DNA of 64,000 nucleotides from Halodurantibacterium daqingensis (GTDB lineage: Bacteria; Pseudomonadota; Alphaproteobacteria; Rhodobacterales; Rhodobacteraceae), in NCBI RefSeq assembly GCF_042666235.1, contig NZ_JBHTFQ010000008.1, positions 62,001 to 126,000 of the forward strand, given 5' to 3'. A model generated the notes under the pieces. The model ran no database searches and was not told the DNA's origin. It saw only the letters and a program-made list of their open reading frames with translations. The position numbers and the translations under genes are program-made. Of the stretch, positions 51,959-61,350 are shown one piece after another. Each line of letters starts with the position of its first letter. Position 1 is the first letter of the stretch.

Positions 51959-52672
51959 ATGCCTGTGACGACACCTCACGCCCTGCCGGCCCTTGCCGAA
52001 ATGCGGCCCCGCACGGTTACGGACCAGATCTTCGACCTGCTTTACCAGCGCGTCATCGACCTGTCGCTGCCGCCCGGCACCCGCCTGTCCGAGGCCGAGG
52101 TGGCAGCCCAGACCGGCGTGTCGCGCCAGCCGGTGCGCGATGCGTTCTTCCGGCTCTCGCAACTGGGCTTCATCCTGATCCGGCCGCAGCGCGCGACCAC
52201 GGTCACGCCGATTTCCGAACAGGCGGTCACACAGGCCTATTTCATCCGCGCCGCACTTGAGGAATCGGTGATGCGCGAGGCTGCGCGCATCCTGACGCCC
52301 GAAGATCACGACCGGCTGGAAACCCTGATCGAGGAACAGCGCGTCACACTGGAAGCCGGCGATCACCAGCAGTTCCATGCACTCGATGACCGTTTCCACC
52401 GCGACATCTGCACGATGGCGGGGCTGGAATTCGTCTGGACGCTCGTCAAGGAAAACAAGGGGCATATGGACCGAGCCCGGTTCCTGTCGCTGTCCTTCGG
52501 CGCGCCCAGGGTGATCGAGGAACACCGCCAGATTCTCGACGCCCTGCGCCGCAGGGATGCCGAGGCGGCGGCGGCGGCCCTCCGGCTGCACCTGAGCCAG
52601 ATCCAGTCGATCATCGACCGGCTGAAAAAGGACCGGCCCGAAATGTTCGAGACCGCCGCCGACATTCCCTGA
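51959..52672 (+). CDS. GntR family regulator, FadR/FCD subfamily
   Basis: A 237-residue regulator. The winged HTH occupies residues 15-80 (LYQRVIDLSLPPGTRLSEAEVAAQTGVSRQPVRDAFFRL). The FCD effector domain occupies about 95-225 with metal-type ligands DDRFHRDIC and EHRQILDALRRRD. Its neighbours make it the likely hexuronate-responsive repressor of the uxaC operon and uxuA-kdgK. Confidence 0.9.
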   Translation: MPVTTPHALPALAEMRPRTVTDQIFDLLYQRVIDLSLPPGTRLSEAEVAAQTGVSRQPVRDAFFRLSQLGFILIRPQRATTVTPISEQAVTQAYFIRAALEESVMREAARILTPEDHDRLETLIEEQRVTLEAGDHQQFHALDDRFHRDICTMAGLEFVWTLVKENKGHMDRARFLSLSFGAPRVIEEHRQILDALRRRDAEAAAAALRLHLSQIQSIIDRLKKDRPEMFETAADIP

Positions 52673-52759
52673 CAGCCCCGGACGCGGGCATCGCAAGGCT
52701 AAAGCTGCGACCGCGCGATCGGACCTGAAACCTGGACGCGGCGACAAGGCTGCGCCACG

Positions 52760-53330
52760 GCCCATCGGCAACACATCCCGCACCAGCCCGCCGAGGATCT
52801 CACAGCGATGGCGTTCAGGCGCATGGCCCGGCGCCGCCACGGGATTGAGGCGGATCATCAGCCAGATCGCGGCTATATAAAGCACTGCAAGTACCAGCCC
52901 CGGCACCGGCCCTGCGTTCAGAAGCGATCTGACCTCGATGTCCGCCAGCCCACCCCAGCAGCACCGCCAGAGAGGCGGGCGGAATGATCATCGCCAGGCC
53001 TCCGGTCGCGATGATCGGCCCGATGATGATGATGTATTTCTTGTAGCCGCGCTTGATCATGTCGGGCGTCGGCGTCGTCCCCGATGGACGATGCGAGAGC
53101 GTGGCAAAGATCGTGCCGCCGCCCACTGTCGGATAGGCCAGCCGCCGGCGAATGCCGCCAAAGCACTTGTCCGGCGCGTCGAACACCCCCGGCGCCAGCC
53201 CCGAATGGAACAGCAGCGCGCCCACGATCAGAAACGGCGGCACTGGCGTCAGGGTGACGGTGGTGACCGCCGCGGTTGCACGGCGCAACTGCTCGCTCCC
53301 CGCCAGGCGGCCCATCAGCGTCATGACGCC
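52760..53330 (-). pseudogene. Decayed TRAP dctM fragment
   Basis: The minus frame from 53330 reads MGRLAGSEQLRRATAAVT, then LFHSGLAPGVFDAPDKCFGG, VGGGTIFATLS and DMIKRGYKKY, as in the N-terminal half of DctM. It has an internal deletion (the SGSSMGN region is lost). After LAVLLG the frame shifts and continues as PGLVLAVLYIAAIWLMIRLNP down to about 52770. Neither start nor C-terminal half is present. A remnant of a third TRAP system. Confidence 0.8.
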
Positions 53331-53780
53331 GGGGTCACAGGAGAACCCGTGTGACTTTCCGCTTGGAGGGGCAGGGAACGCTGGCAGCCAAGCGCTGTTA
53401 TCGCGCAAACTGGGCCAACGTTGATTGCAAAGGCGCCAGATCATGCCTTTTGCAGCCAGCGACGCGCAGGTCGGAACGCATCGCGCGGCCGGGGCTCTTG
53501 CGATCTGAAGAACTGAATCGGCGGCCGGCGCAAGGTTGCGATGTGACCGGCGCCGAGAGGCCACCAGACGACAGGCATTGTGCCGGGCTTCGGGAACGAA
53601 TGCTTTCCACAAGGTCTGCGGCATGATCGCAAGCGGCGGCTGCGCCGCACCCATATGCTCCGCCGCTCTGATGACCGCCCCTCGACGCAAGATGAGTGGA
53701 CCAAGCCGCGTTCCAGGGTGTTGGCAAGCACCCCGGTCTGGCCGCCTCTGCGGCGGGTCTCGCCGCGCGTTTCGGGCGGG
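53331..53780. other. Decayed DNA, no supported gene
   Basis: Open minus frames here (for example to 53690) have no start signal and no family text. Together with the dctM remnant this marks rearranged or eroding sequence. Confidence 0.4.
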
Positions 53781-54143
53781 TCAGTTCACCCGCAGATTGC
53801 GCCGGGCGGTCTCGCGCGCCAGGATCTCGCGGGCGGGATGCCCGGCAATGGGCACGTTCAGATCCGCCGATATCTCGCCCGCCGCGATCAAGGCGTGGTA
53901 GCGGTTGCAGCAGACCCGCAGGAACGACGTGAAATTGCCCAGGTCATGGTCGGCATCCATGGCCTCGTGCCAGAGCCTCGTTATCAGCTGCGCGACGGTC
54001 ATGCCGTCGCGGGCGCCGATCTCGGTCAGCGTGGCCCAGAAGTGGTTCTCGATCCGGATCGAGGTGACCACGCCGTCGATGCGCAGCGAATGGGTGCGGC
54101 TTTGCCACTGCTCCGCATCGGCCTTGATGAACAACTCACACAT
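53781..54143 (-). CDS. Ribbon-helix-helix domain protein
   Basis: A 120-residue protein of the RHH_4 type. A beta strand SLRIDGVVTSIRIENHFWATL (about residues 19-39) is followed by the helices LTEIGARDGMTVAQLITRLWHEA. It probably binds DNA as a dimer. Its target is unknown. The gene follows the DJ-1/PfpI gene by 21 bases and may be co-transcribed with it. Confidence 0.75.
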   Translation of the reverse strand: MCELFIKADAEQWQSRTHSLRIDGVVTSIRIENHFWATLTEIGARDGMTVAQLITRLWHEAMDADHDLGNFTSFLRVCCNRYHALIAAGEISADLNVPIAGHPAREILARETARRNLRVN

Positions 54144-54164
54144 CGCGAACCCCTGCCCTTGCTG

Positions 54165-54722
54165 TCAGAGAAGCGCCATGAACTGCTTCAGCCAGGCCGG
54201 ATGCGCGGGCCAGGCGGGCGCCGTCACCAGATTGCCATCGGTCACCGCCTCTGTCACCGGAATATCGGCAAAGGTGCCGCCCGATGCGGCAACTTCATAG
54301 GCGCAGGCCGGATAGGCCGAGCAGGTCCGCCCCTTCAGCACCCCCGCGGCAGCCAGAAGCTGCGCCCCATGGCAGATCGCCGCAACCGGCTTGCCCGCCT
54401 CGAAGAAATGCCGGACCTTTTCCAGAACCTCGCTGTTCATCCGCAGATATTCCGGCGCTCGCCCACCCGGGACCACCAGCGCGTCATATCCTGCGGGATC
54501 GGTGCTGTCGAAATCGGCGTTCAGCGCGAAATTGTGTCCGGGCTTTTCGGAATAGGTCTGGTCGCCCTCGAAGTCATGGATGGCCGTCTTGACCGTGTCT
54601 CCGGCCCGCTTTCCGGGACAGACGGCATCGACGCTGTGCCCGCAGGCAAGAAGCGTCTGGAACGGAACCATTGTTTCATAGTCCTCGGTGAAATCGCCGG
54701 TAATCATCAGGATCTTTGCCAT
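54165..54722 (-). CDS. DJ-1/PfpI family protein
   Basis: A 185-residue single-domain protein. The nucleophile elbow AAICHGAQ (Cys about residue 115) and the early Glu in TEDYET form the family's active-site pair. Members act as chaperone, glyoxalase or deglycase-like stress enzymes. The function here is not fixed by sequence. It has the full length of the family and no sign of decay. Confidence 0.85.
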   Translation of the reverse strand: MAKILMITGDFTEDYETMVPFQTLLACGHSVDAVCPGKRAGDTVKTAIHDFEGDQTYSEKPGHNFALNADFDSTDPAGYDALVVPGGRAPEYLRMNSEVLEKVRHFFEAGKPVAAICHGAQLLAAAGVLKGRTCSAYPACAYEVAASGGTFADIPVTEAVTDGNLVTAPAWPAHPAWLKQFMALL

Positions 54723-54848
54723 CTCGCATCCTCCCCTTGCTGACGGAAATCCAGTTTACGACAGGGCGCGCGCCGGCGGGTGTTAACCGGATACTACAAG
54801 GGGTGACGCGCTGGCGGCGGCGCTCAAGGCACCCTGGAACGAGAAGAG
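54723..54848. other. Gap upstream of the DJ-1 gene
   Basis: Contains the promoter side of the DJ-1/RHH pair (minus strand). No gene seen. Confidence 0.4.
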
Positions 54849-54944
54849 ATGAGCACCTTCGGCGATGATCTGATCCGGCAATGACCGAAGCCCTTGTCCA
54901 TGCGCAGGGCGACGGCCCCGCCATTGTCCATGCCCCCATTGCCG
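54849..54944 (+). pseudogene. HTH antitoxin-like fragment (HigA type), frameshifted
   Basis: ATG 54849 (AGAAGAG upstream) reads MSTFGDDLIRQ and hits a TGA. In the next frame EALVHAQGDGPAIVHAP continues. This pair of segments resembles the N-terminus of small HTH antitoxins of the HigA type (MSTFGDDLI..SLxEALxHAxGxGPAIVH). The HTH itself is missing, so it is a remnant. Moderate to low confidence. Confidence 0.4.
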
Positions 54945-55112
54945 CCCCCTGCGGCCCAATCCCCCGCAACAAGCTGCTCGCCGACTACCTGGATGACCGG
55001 CTGGGCGGCCGCGTGACCCTGACGATCCTGATGATCATCCTCGGCCAGCGGATCGGCTGGACATCACGGCGGCCAGTGCCCCGCCTATGGAAAAATCGAT
55101 TATCAAGCGCGA

Positions 55113-56299
55113 TGAACTGGCCCCCGTTTCGACCGGACACTTGTGGATCGACGCGGCGGGATCTGCTCGGGTTAAGCCGCTAATGGATTGCTGCGGCGGG
55201 TGTCTGCATGTCCAGCGACTGATGCGGGCGTCGGGTGTTGTAGAAGCTGACCCAGTTGTCCATGGCCCGTGTCGCGTGCTGGATGCCGTCGAAACGCTGA
55301 CGGTGGATGCGCTGCTCCTTCAGCGTCCGGATCAAGCGCTCGATCATGCCGTTCTGTTGCGGGCAGTGCGGCGTGATGAACTCCTGTTTCAGCCCATAGC
55401 TGCGCGGCAGCACCGTGGATTTGCGACTGGTAAAGACCAAGCCGTTGCCGGGTCTCGGAAGAAACTCCTGGTAAACACGACCGAGCGCGCCGACCCGGTT
55501 GATCAACGCGTGCTCCAGCGCGCTGGCGGCCGTCGTGGCCTTGCCGGAGCGCGGCAGGTGCCAGCCCGGAAGCGCGCGGGTGTGACAGTCGATGACCAGG
55601 GCCAGTGTGGTCCAGCCATCGCGACCCGCCCAGACCAGGCACAGGCCGGTCGACCAGCATTCGTTTGGCGCAGCGGCAACCGATGGCACGGCTTCGATGC
55701 GGAGACGCATGCCGACCGGGCGCTTGCGCACCTGCCAGCCCTTGATCTGGAAGATCCTCTGCGCCGTGTTCTTGTTGAAGCCCAGAAGCCACGCCACAGT
55801 GGAGTAGCCAAAGGATGGCTCCTTCTCGATCATCGCCTTGATCGGCTCGGCGAAGCGCGGATCGACCTTCGGCGCGGCCTTGGTCGGCTTGCAGCAGACC
55901 GTCCGCCGCGGCACGCCGAACCGGGCCCAGAGCTTGGCCAAGGGCACCATGGCCCCCTCCGCCAGCAGCTTTTGTTGGGGACGCAGCTCCAGCATGGCTT
56001 CGCCGCAGGCCTCCTGCAGATCCTTTGGCTGCTTCTCGTATTGCTCGCGAATATCGAGCGGATTGGCCCGAAGCGAGTTCTCCACCCCCGCTTCGCGCCC
56101 TCGACCCAACCCTCGATCCCGGAGGGCGGAAGGTCAAACGAACGACTCGCCTCGGCCACCGTTGGCTTGCCCTGGATGATCTCGATCACCAGCGCCGTTT
56201 CCGCTTCGCCGTCCACCGGTTGGATGCTCTCGTCCATCGCCAAACGCATCGCTACGGTCTCCCTCGTAGCATGAGCAGATCTTCACTGGGGCGATACAT
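55113..56299 (-). mobile_element. IS3-family insertion sequence, inactivated
   Basis: Approximate ends are TGAACTGGCCCCCG at 55113 and the inverted TGTATCGCCCC ending at 56299, giving about 1.19 kb, the expected IS3 size. The terminal repeats are only partly similar and I see no matching target duplication. The transposase inside has lost catalytic residues. It lies between an antitoxin-like fragment and an integrase fragment. Confidence 0.65.
55180..56249 (-). pseudogene. IS3-family transposase, frameshifted and with lost DDE residues
   Basis: The N-terminal part (from ATG 56249: ALVIEIIQGKPTVAEASRSFDLPPSGIEGWVEGAKRG) and the main part (VENSLRANPLDIREQYEK to SFYNTRRPHQSLDMQTPAAAIH) lie in different frames, joined at a G-run near 56090. 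In the catalytic core the first Asp is replaced (WSTGLC for the usual WSTDLC) and the second too (RPGNGLVF for RSDNGLVF). The Glu in QQNGMIERLIRTLKEQ remains. Not functional. Confidence 0.8.
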
Positions 56300-56339
56300 T
56301 CGGGCGGCGCCAGTCCAGCCCGGCAAACAGCGCCTCGAA

Positions 56340-56571
56340 CTGGGCATGGACAGGGCAGGACAGGACTCATCGACTGATCCGCGCCCGATTGCCCCCTCGC
56401 GCGGCCGGTCCTCCCGCGCAACGTGATCAGCACGCCGCCGTCCAGAATGTCGCTCCAGCCGCCAGCATCCATGGTGTCATCCTTGTGCCGGTCAAGGCTG
56501 ACAATCTCTGATCGGCGCAAGCCGCGCATGTCATGGAGCAGGATGGCGACCAGCGCGCGGATGTCGGCCAC
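56340..56571 (-). pseudogene. Tyrosine recombinase/integrase fragment
   Basis: The minus frame ALVAILLHDMRGLRRSEIVSLDRH (starting near 56565) followed by GGWSDILDGGVLITLRGRTG matches the first catalytic box (GLRRSE) of phage-type integrases. Further text is out of frame (CPVHAQFEALF). Neither the start nor the His-x-x-Arg and Tyr boxes remain. A relic of a mobile element. Confidence 0.65.
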
Positions 56572-56650
56572 GTATCAGATGAGGGTGAGAGAGGAGATTC
56601 CATCCCAAACCGCCACGCAAAGACATGGAAAACACATGACGGACGCCCCC

Positions 56651-57595
56651 CTACGGCCAGTCAGCGTAGGATTGCCGCACGCGAGGGCCCTGTTTGTCTC
56701 CGGCGCTGCGGGTCTGGCGGCGCCACGCGCCGGGGGGGATGCCGCGCAGGGATTTGAAGAAGCTGCTGAAATGCGCGGCCGAGCGGAAGCCCAGAAACTC
56801 GGCGATCTGGTCCAGTGTCATGGACGAGCGTTCCAGCAATACCTGCGCCTCATATCCCAACCTTTCATGGATCAACCGCAACGGCGGTTTGCCCAGGGTG
56901 CGCTGACAGATATCGTGCAGGCGATCGGTGGACGTGTTCAGCGCATCGGCATAGCGTGCGACGGTCCAGCGGTCGCGGAAATGGGTCTCCAATGTCTGGC
57001 GGAACTGCTGCAGGATAAGCGAGGTGCTGGCCTTCGCTTGTCGTAGATCGTCAGGCCGTGCGGCATGACGCCAGAGCATGACCAGCATCACGCGCACCTG
57101 AGCCTCGATCACGGTGGCAGAGCCGGGCGCATTGCCTGCCGCTTCGCGCAGGATCAGATCGAAACAGGCGGCGAAATCGCGGTGCAGGGCGGTGCGTTCC
57201 TCAAATTGCAGATGGATGGCCCGGGAAGCCAGAACGCGAAGGTCTGCCGCCTCGGGCTTGACCCCGATCGCATTGGCCAGCGCGGTTTCGCCCATCACCA
57301 GATGCCCACCCACTGTGCCCGCCTTGGCGCGTATCCGCTGGCTGCGGTCCCAGGGCAGCCACAACAAGGCCGGTCCAGTGACAGGGGTCGATCCATTCTC
57401 GCGGGTGATTACCGCCTGCCCGCTGTCCAGCAGGATCACCCACCAGCTGCGGACATGCAGATCCACCAAGCCGCCCAGCACCCTGTCCTGTAGCCCGCAC
57501 TGGATCACCTCGGCGTGGAAAGGCACAGGCTCGGGCCCCATTTTCGACAGGGGTTGCGGCGTTCTTGCGGGGACCTTGATCTGTGCGGGGCTCAT
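56651..57595 (-). CDS. AraC family transcriptional regulator
   Basis: A 314-residue AraC/XylS-type regulator. The N-terminal AraC-binding domain has GQAVITRENGSTPVTGPALLWLPW. The C-terminal HTH reads VARYADALNTSTDRLHDICQRTLGKPPLRLI and DQIAEFLGFRSAAHFSSFFKSLRGIPPGAWR. Divergent from the aldehyde dehydrogenase/Liv operon, which it probably activates in response to the transported compound. Confidence 0.9.
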   Translation of the reverse strand: MSPAQIKVPARTPQPLSKMGPEPVPFHAEVIQCGLQDRVLGGLVDLHVRSWWVILLDSGQAVITRENGSTPVTGPALLWLPWDRSQRIRAKAGTVGGHLVMGETALANAIGVKPEAADLRVLASRAIHLQFEERTALHRDFAACFDLILREAAGNAPGSATVIEAQVRVMLVMLWRHAARPDDLRQAKASTSLILQQFRQTLETHFRDRWTVARYADALNTSTDRLHDICQRTLGKPPLRLIHERLGYEAQVLLERSSMTLDQIAEFLGFRSAAHFSSFFKSLRGIPPGAWRRQTRSAGDKQGPRVRQSYADWP

Positions 57596-57746
57596 TTCAC
57601 CAGTTATTCATAATTCTATCCCAAAAATCTACATTTTTATAAATTCAGTGGCTGTTACACCTAAGGACAATAGGAGAAGAGGCAGACGCGCCCTATTCAG
57701 CCGGGGAGGGCTGTGCGCGTCGGATGCCCTTGGGGAGGAACGGATT
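57596..57746. promoter_or_regulatory. Divergent promoter region, AraC / aldehyde dehydrogenase
   Basis: A 151-bp gap with an AT-rich core at 57605-57670, the lowest-GC stretch of the area. It should carry both promoters and the AraC site. No repeat was clear by eye. Confidence 0.45.
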
Positions 57747-59147
57747 TTGGACGCGGAACGGGTCTTTGACAGACCGTCCGGCGCGGCAGCCTTTGGGCTG
57801 GTGGACGCCGGACAGAATGCGGCAGAGGCGGCGGCGAATGCTGCAGCGGCTGCATTCTGGAACTGGTCCGCGTGTCCCGCCGCAGAGCGCGCTTCGCATT
57901 TGTCGCGCATGGCCGAAGCGCTGGATGCGAACCGTCCGCAACTGGTTGATCTGGCTGCGCAAGAGGTCGGGGCCGCCCCTGCCTGGACCCAGTTCAATAT
58001 CGACATCGCCTTGCGGATCCTGCGGCATGCCGCGACCTTGCCTGCCTTGCTGGCGGATCGTGAGGTGGCGGCGACTGATGGCGGATGTGCCTCGATCCTG
58101 CGACGGCAGGCTGTGGGCGTTGTTCTGGGCATAGCGCCGTGGAACGCGCCGGTGACGCTGGCGGTACGGGCCATTGCGACGCCTTTGGCCTGCGGCAATA
58201 CCGTTGTGCTGAAAGGGTCCGAGCATTGCCCCCGCACGCACAGGGCGGTGATCGACATCCTGAACGCGTCCGGTCTGCCGGCAGGTGTTGCCAATGTCGT
58301 GACCGCCCTGCCCGAACAGTCGGAACTGGTGGTCAACCGCCTGATCGCGCATCCGGCTGTGCGGCGGGTGAACTTTACCGGCTCAACCCGTGTCGGGCGG
58401 CAAGTGGCTGTGACAGCGGCGCAGCACCTCAAACGTTGCGTGCTGGAACTGAGCGGCAAGGCTGCATTGATCGTGTTGGAGGATGCCGATCTGGATGCCG
58501 CTGTCGAGGCCGCAGCGCATGGGGCATTCTTCAATCAGGGCCAGATCTGCATGTCGACCGAGCGGATTATTCTTCTGGACGGGATTGCGGATGAATTTGT
58601 TGCAAGGCTGGTGACGCGCACACGAGAGCTGCGCGCCGCCGATCCACGCCGCGAAACAGCACAATTGGGCACATTGATCCATGCGGCAGCCGCCGAAAGG
58701 GTGGCCGCATTGATCCGTGACGCGCAAGATAAAGGCGCGGAGCTGCTGGTTGGCGGGCATGTCGAGGGGGCCGTGATGCAGCCCGCCGTTGTGGATCACG
58801 TGGCCTCCAACATGGCGATTTATCACGAGGAAAGCTTTGGCCCTGTCGCGTCCATCCTGCGGGTGCGCGACGAGGAGGAGGCGCTGTCGATTGCGAACGA
58901 CACCGCATACGGCCTTGCCTCGGCCATCTTCAGCCGGAACCGTGACCGCGCGCTTGCCTTGGCCGCAAGACTGGAAACGGGGATCTGCCACATCAACGGA
59001 TCTACTGTCTATGATGATGCGGCCATGCCTTTTGGCGGGATGAAAGCCAGCGGCTATGGCCGTTTCGGGGGCCAGACCGCCTTGGACGAATTTACCGAAT
59101 TGCGCTGGATCGCCCTGCATCCCGAGGGCAAGCGCCATCCTTTATGA
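57747..59147 (+). CDS. Aldehyde dehydrogenase family protein
   Basis: A 466-residue NAD(P)-dependent aldehyde dehydrogenase close to vanillin/salicylaldehyde-type enzymes. Asn133 in PWNAP, Glu234 in ELSGK and the nucleophile Cys268 in QGQICMSTER are present. The usual ELGGK is ELSGK here. The start is a TTG at 57747 with GGGGAGG at 57732-57738; no suitable ATG is seen. First gene of the operon with a Liv-type transporter, so an imported aldehyde, or one made from the import, is the likely substrate. Confidence 0.85.
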   Translation: MDAERVFDRPSGAAAFGLVDAGQNAAEAAANAAAAAFWNWSACPAAERASHLSRMAEALDANRPQLVDLAAQEVGAAPAWTQFNIDIALRILRHAATLPALLADREVAATDGGCASILRRQAVGVVLGIAPWNAPVTLAVRAIATPLACGNTVVLKGSEHCPRTHRAVIDILNASGLPAGVANVVTALPEQSELVVNRLIAHPAVRRVNFTGSTRVGRQVAVTAAQHLKRCVLELSGKAALIVLEDADLDAAVEAAAHGAFFNQGQICMSTERIILLDGIADEFVARLVTRTRELRAADPRRETAQLGTLIHAAAAERVAALIRDAQDKGAELLVGGHVEGAVMQPAVVDHVASNMAIYHEESFGPVASILRVRDEEEALSIANDTAYGLASAIFSRNRDRALALAARLETGICHINGSTVYDDAAMPFGGMKASGYGRFGGQTALDEFTELRWIALHPEGKRHPL

Positions 59148-59211
59148 ACAGATGCCGGCAAGAGACACGATTAGCCGACGCATACCCGACACACCTTGGA
59201 GGAGGATTACC

Positions 59212-60411
59212 ATGAAACGCAGGACTGCCCTGAAATTTGCAGCCGCCCTTGCGCTGACGACCAGCCTTGCCACGGGCGCTGTCAGCGCCGAGACCATCAG
59301 GATCGGCGCCGCCGCGCCCAAGACCGGCCCGCTGGCCGGCGGTGCCGCTGTCAGCCAATGGCCCAACGTGACCCTTTGGGCCGCGCAGGTGAACGAGCGT
59401 GGCGGGATCAATGTGGGCGGTACGATGATGCCCGTCGAGATCATCGAATATGACGACCAGACCAACCCGGGCGAGACCATCAAGGCGATCCAGCGTCTGG
59501 CCACGCAGGACCAGGTGCATTTCATCGTCTCGCCCTATGGGACGGGTCTTGTGGTGGCGGCGGCCCCGATTTTTGCGCGCTACGGCTATCCGCTGATTGC
59601 CGTGTCGGCCATCACCGACCAGCAGCCCGCCTTGTCCAAGCAGTTTCCGGACATGTTCTTCACGCTGGGCACCACATCGGCCCTGGCCGAGGATACGGTG
59701 AAGATACTGACCGACATGCGCGACGCGGGCCAACTGGGCAACAAGATCGCGATGGTCAATGTGGCCGATGCTTTCGGGATCGAACTGGCAGGGGTCGCGC
59801 GCGACAGGTTCACCGAAGCGGGCTTTGATATTGTCTATGACACCTCGTATCCGCTGGGCACGCAAGATCTGTCGCCGGTGATGAAAGGCGCGAAAGCGGC
59901 GGCACCGGATGCTTTCGTGGCATGGTCCTATCCGCCGGACACATTCGCGCTGACCGAACAGGCGATCATCGAGGATCTGCAGGTGCAGGCGTTCTATACC
60001 GCAGTCGCCACGCCCTTTCCGGCCTTCGGTGCGCGTTTCGGCACGGCAGCCAACGGCGTGATGGGGCCGGGTGGCGTGAATGTGGACGATGCGAGGTTTC
60101 AGGACTACGCCACCGCACATGAGGCCGTGACAGGCGTAAAGCCGGATTTCTGGGCGTCCGCGACCACCTATGCCTCGCTCGAGATCCTTGAGCAGGCGAT
60201 CGAGGCGGTCGGGTTGGACCGCAAGGCCGTGGCCGACCATCTGCGGACGGGAACATTCGATACCGTGCTGGGGCCGATCAGCTTTGACGAGAACAATAAC
60301 AATCAGGCCTTCTGGACCGTGGGCCAGTGGCAGGACGGTGTGTTCAGGGGCGTGGCCTCGCGCAACCGCGACGGGGCCGTGCCTGTGATCCTCAAGGATG
60401 GTTGGCAGTAG
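59212..60411 (+). CDS. Liv-type ABC transporter substrate-binding protein
   Basis: A 399-residue type I periplasmic binding protein. Signal peptide MKRRTALKFAAALALTTSLATGAVSA (1-26), then ETIRIGAAAPKTGPLAGG. Segments YDDQTNPGETIKAIQRL and FDIVYDTSYPLGTQDLSPVM are typical of the branched-chain amino acid family. The members of this family beside ALDH genes often bind aromatic acids or amides. Ligand unknown. GGAGGAGG precedes the ATG. Confidence 0.9.
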   Translation: MKRRTALKFAAALALTTSLATGAVSAETIRIGAAAPKTGPLAGGAAVSQWPNVTLWAAQVNERGGINVGGTMMPVEIIEYDDQTNPGETIKAIQRLATQDQVHFIVSPYGTGLVVAAAPIFARYGYPLIAVSAITDQQPALSKQFPDMFFTLGTTSALAEDTVKILTDMRDAGQLGNKIAMVNVADAFGIELAGVARDRFTEAGFDIVYDTSYPLGTQDLSPVMKGAKAAAPDAFVAWSYPPDTFALTEQAIIEDLQVQAFYTAVATPFPAFGARFGTAANGVMGPGGVNVDDARFQDYATAHEAVTGVKPDFWASATTYASLEILEQAIEAVGLDRKAVADHLRTGTFDTVLGPISFDENNNNQAFWTVGQWQDGVFRGVASRNRDGAVPVILKDGWQ

Positions 60412-60483
60412 CCTTTGAAACAGGGGCTCCGGCAAGACCGGGGCACCCCGCCGGGCGATGCAGGACGCAGGAACGGAACGCGG

Positions 60484-61350
60484 ATGGATATTCTGATCAC
60501 AGGGCTTTTGCTGGGTGGCACCTATGCACTGATCGCGATGGGGCTGAACCTGCAATACGGGGTGGCCCGCATCATGAACCTTGCCAATGGCGAGATGCTG
60601 GTGGCGGGCGGTTTCGCGGCCTTCTGGATGTATACGGCCGGTCAGATCAGCCCCTTTCTGACGATCTTTCTTCTGGCCCCGCTGACATTCGTGCTGAACT
60701 GGCTGATCTACCGGATCATGCTGCAACCGCTGGTCAAACGCGCCAAATCACGCGGCCAGCTGGAGACGGACAGCATTCTTGCAACCTTCGGCTTGTCCTT
60801 TGTGATGGTGGGGCTGATGCTGTCGGTCTTCGGGGGCGACTATTTCAACTATTCCTATCTGGCACGGCCTATCGTGATTGCGGGCGATACATTCGCGTTG
60901 AACCGTGTTGCATCGTTTCTGGCCGCTGTCGTGATCTGTGGCGCGCTTTATCTGTGGTTGAGCCACAGCCGTGCGGGCCTGTCGATCCGCGCGATTGCCG
61001 TGGCCCCCGACAGCGCCCGCCTTGTGGGGATCAACGTGGCCCATCTGGCGGCCTTGGCCTTTGGTCTGGGCGGCGCGGTGACGGCTGTTGGCGGTGCGCT
61101 GCTGTCGACCTATCTGACGCTGGATGCCTCGACCGGTGTGATCTTTACGCTGAAGGCGCTGATCATCGTGATCATGGGCGGTGTGGGCGACGTGCGCGGC
61201 ACGATCATCGCGGCATTGCTTCTGGGGATTGTTGAAACGCTTGTCGCAACCCTGCTTGATCCCGGTCTGACGCTGGCTGCGGCCTATTTGCTGTTCATCC
61301 TGATCCTGCTGTTCCGCCCGCAAGGCCTGTTCGGAAAGAAACCAACATGA
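60484..61350 (+). CDS. livH: Liv-type ABC transporter permease (LivH)
   Basis: A 288-residue permease beginning MDILITGLLLGGTYALIAMG, typical of LivH. It has the NLANGEMLVAGGF region and VGINVAHLAALAFGLGGAVT, then IMGGVGDVRGTI. It overlaps livM by 4 nt (ATGA). Confidence 0.92.
   Translation: MDILITGLLLGGTYALIAMGLNLQYGVARIMNLANGEMLVAGGFAAFWMYTAGQISPFLTIFLLAPLTFVLNWLIYRIMLQPLVKRAKSRGQLETDSILATFGLSFVMVGLMLSVFGGDYFNYSYLARPIVIAGDTFALNRVASFLAAVVICGALYLWLSHSRAGLSIRAIAVAPDSARLVGINVAHLAALAFGLGGAVTAVGGALLSTYLTLDASTGVIFTLKALIIVIMGGVGDVRGTIIAALLLGIVETLVATLLDPGLTLAAAYLLFILILLFRPQGLFGKKPT

Noticed and set aside
53398..53731. Minus-strand frames of 96-109 codons
   Set aside because: Overlapping each other in different frames with no start signal; judged decayed DNA.
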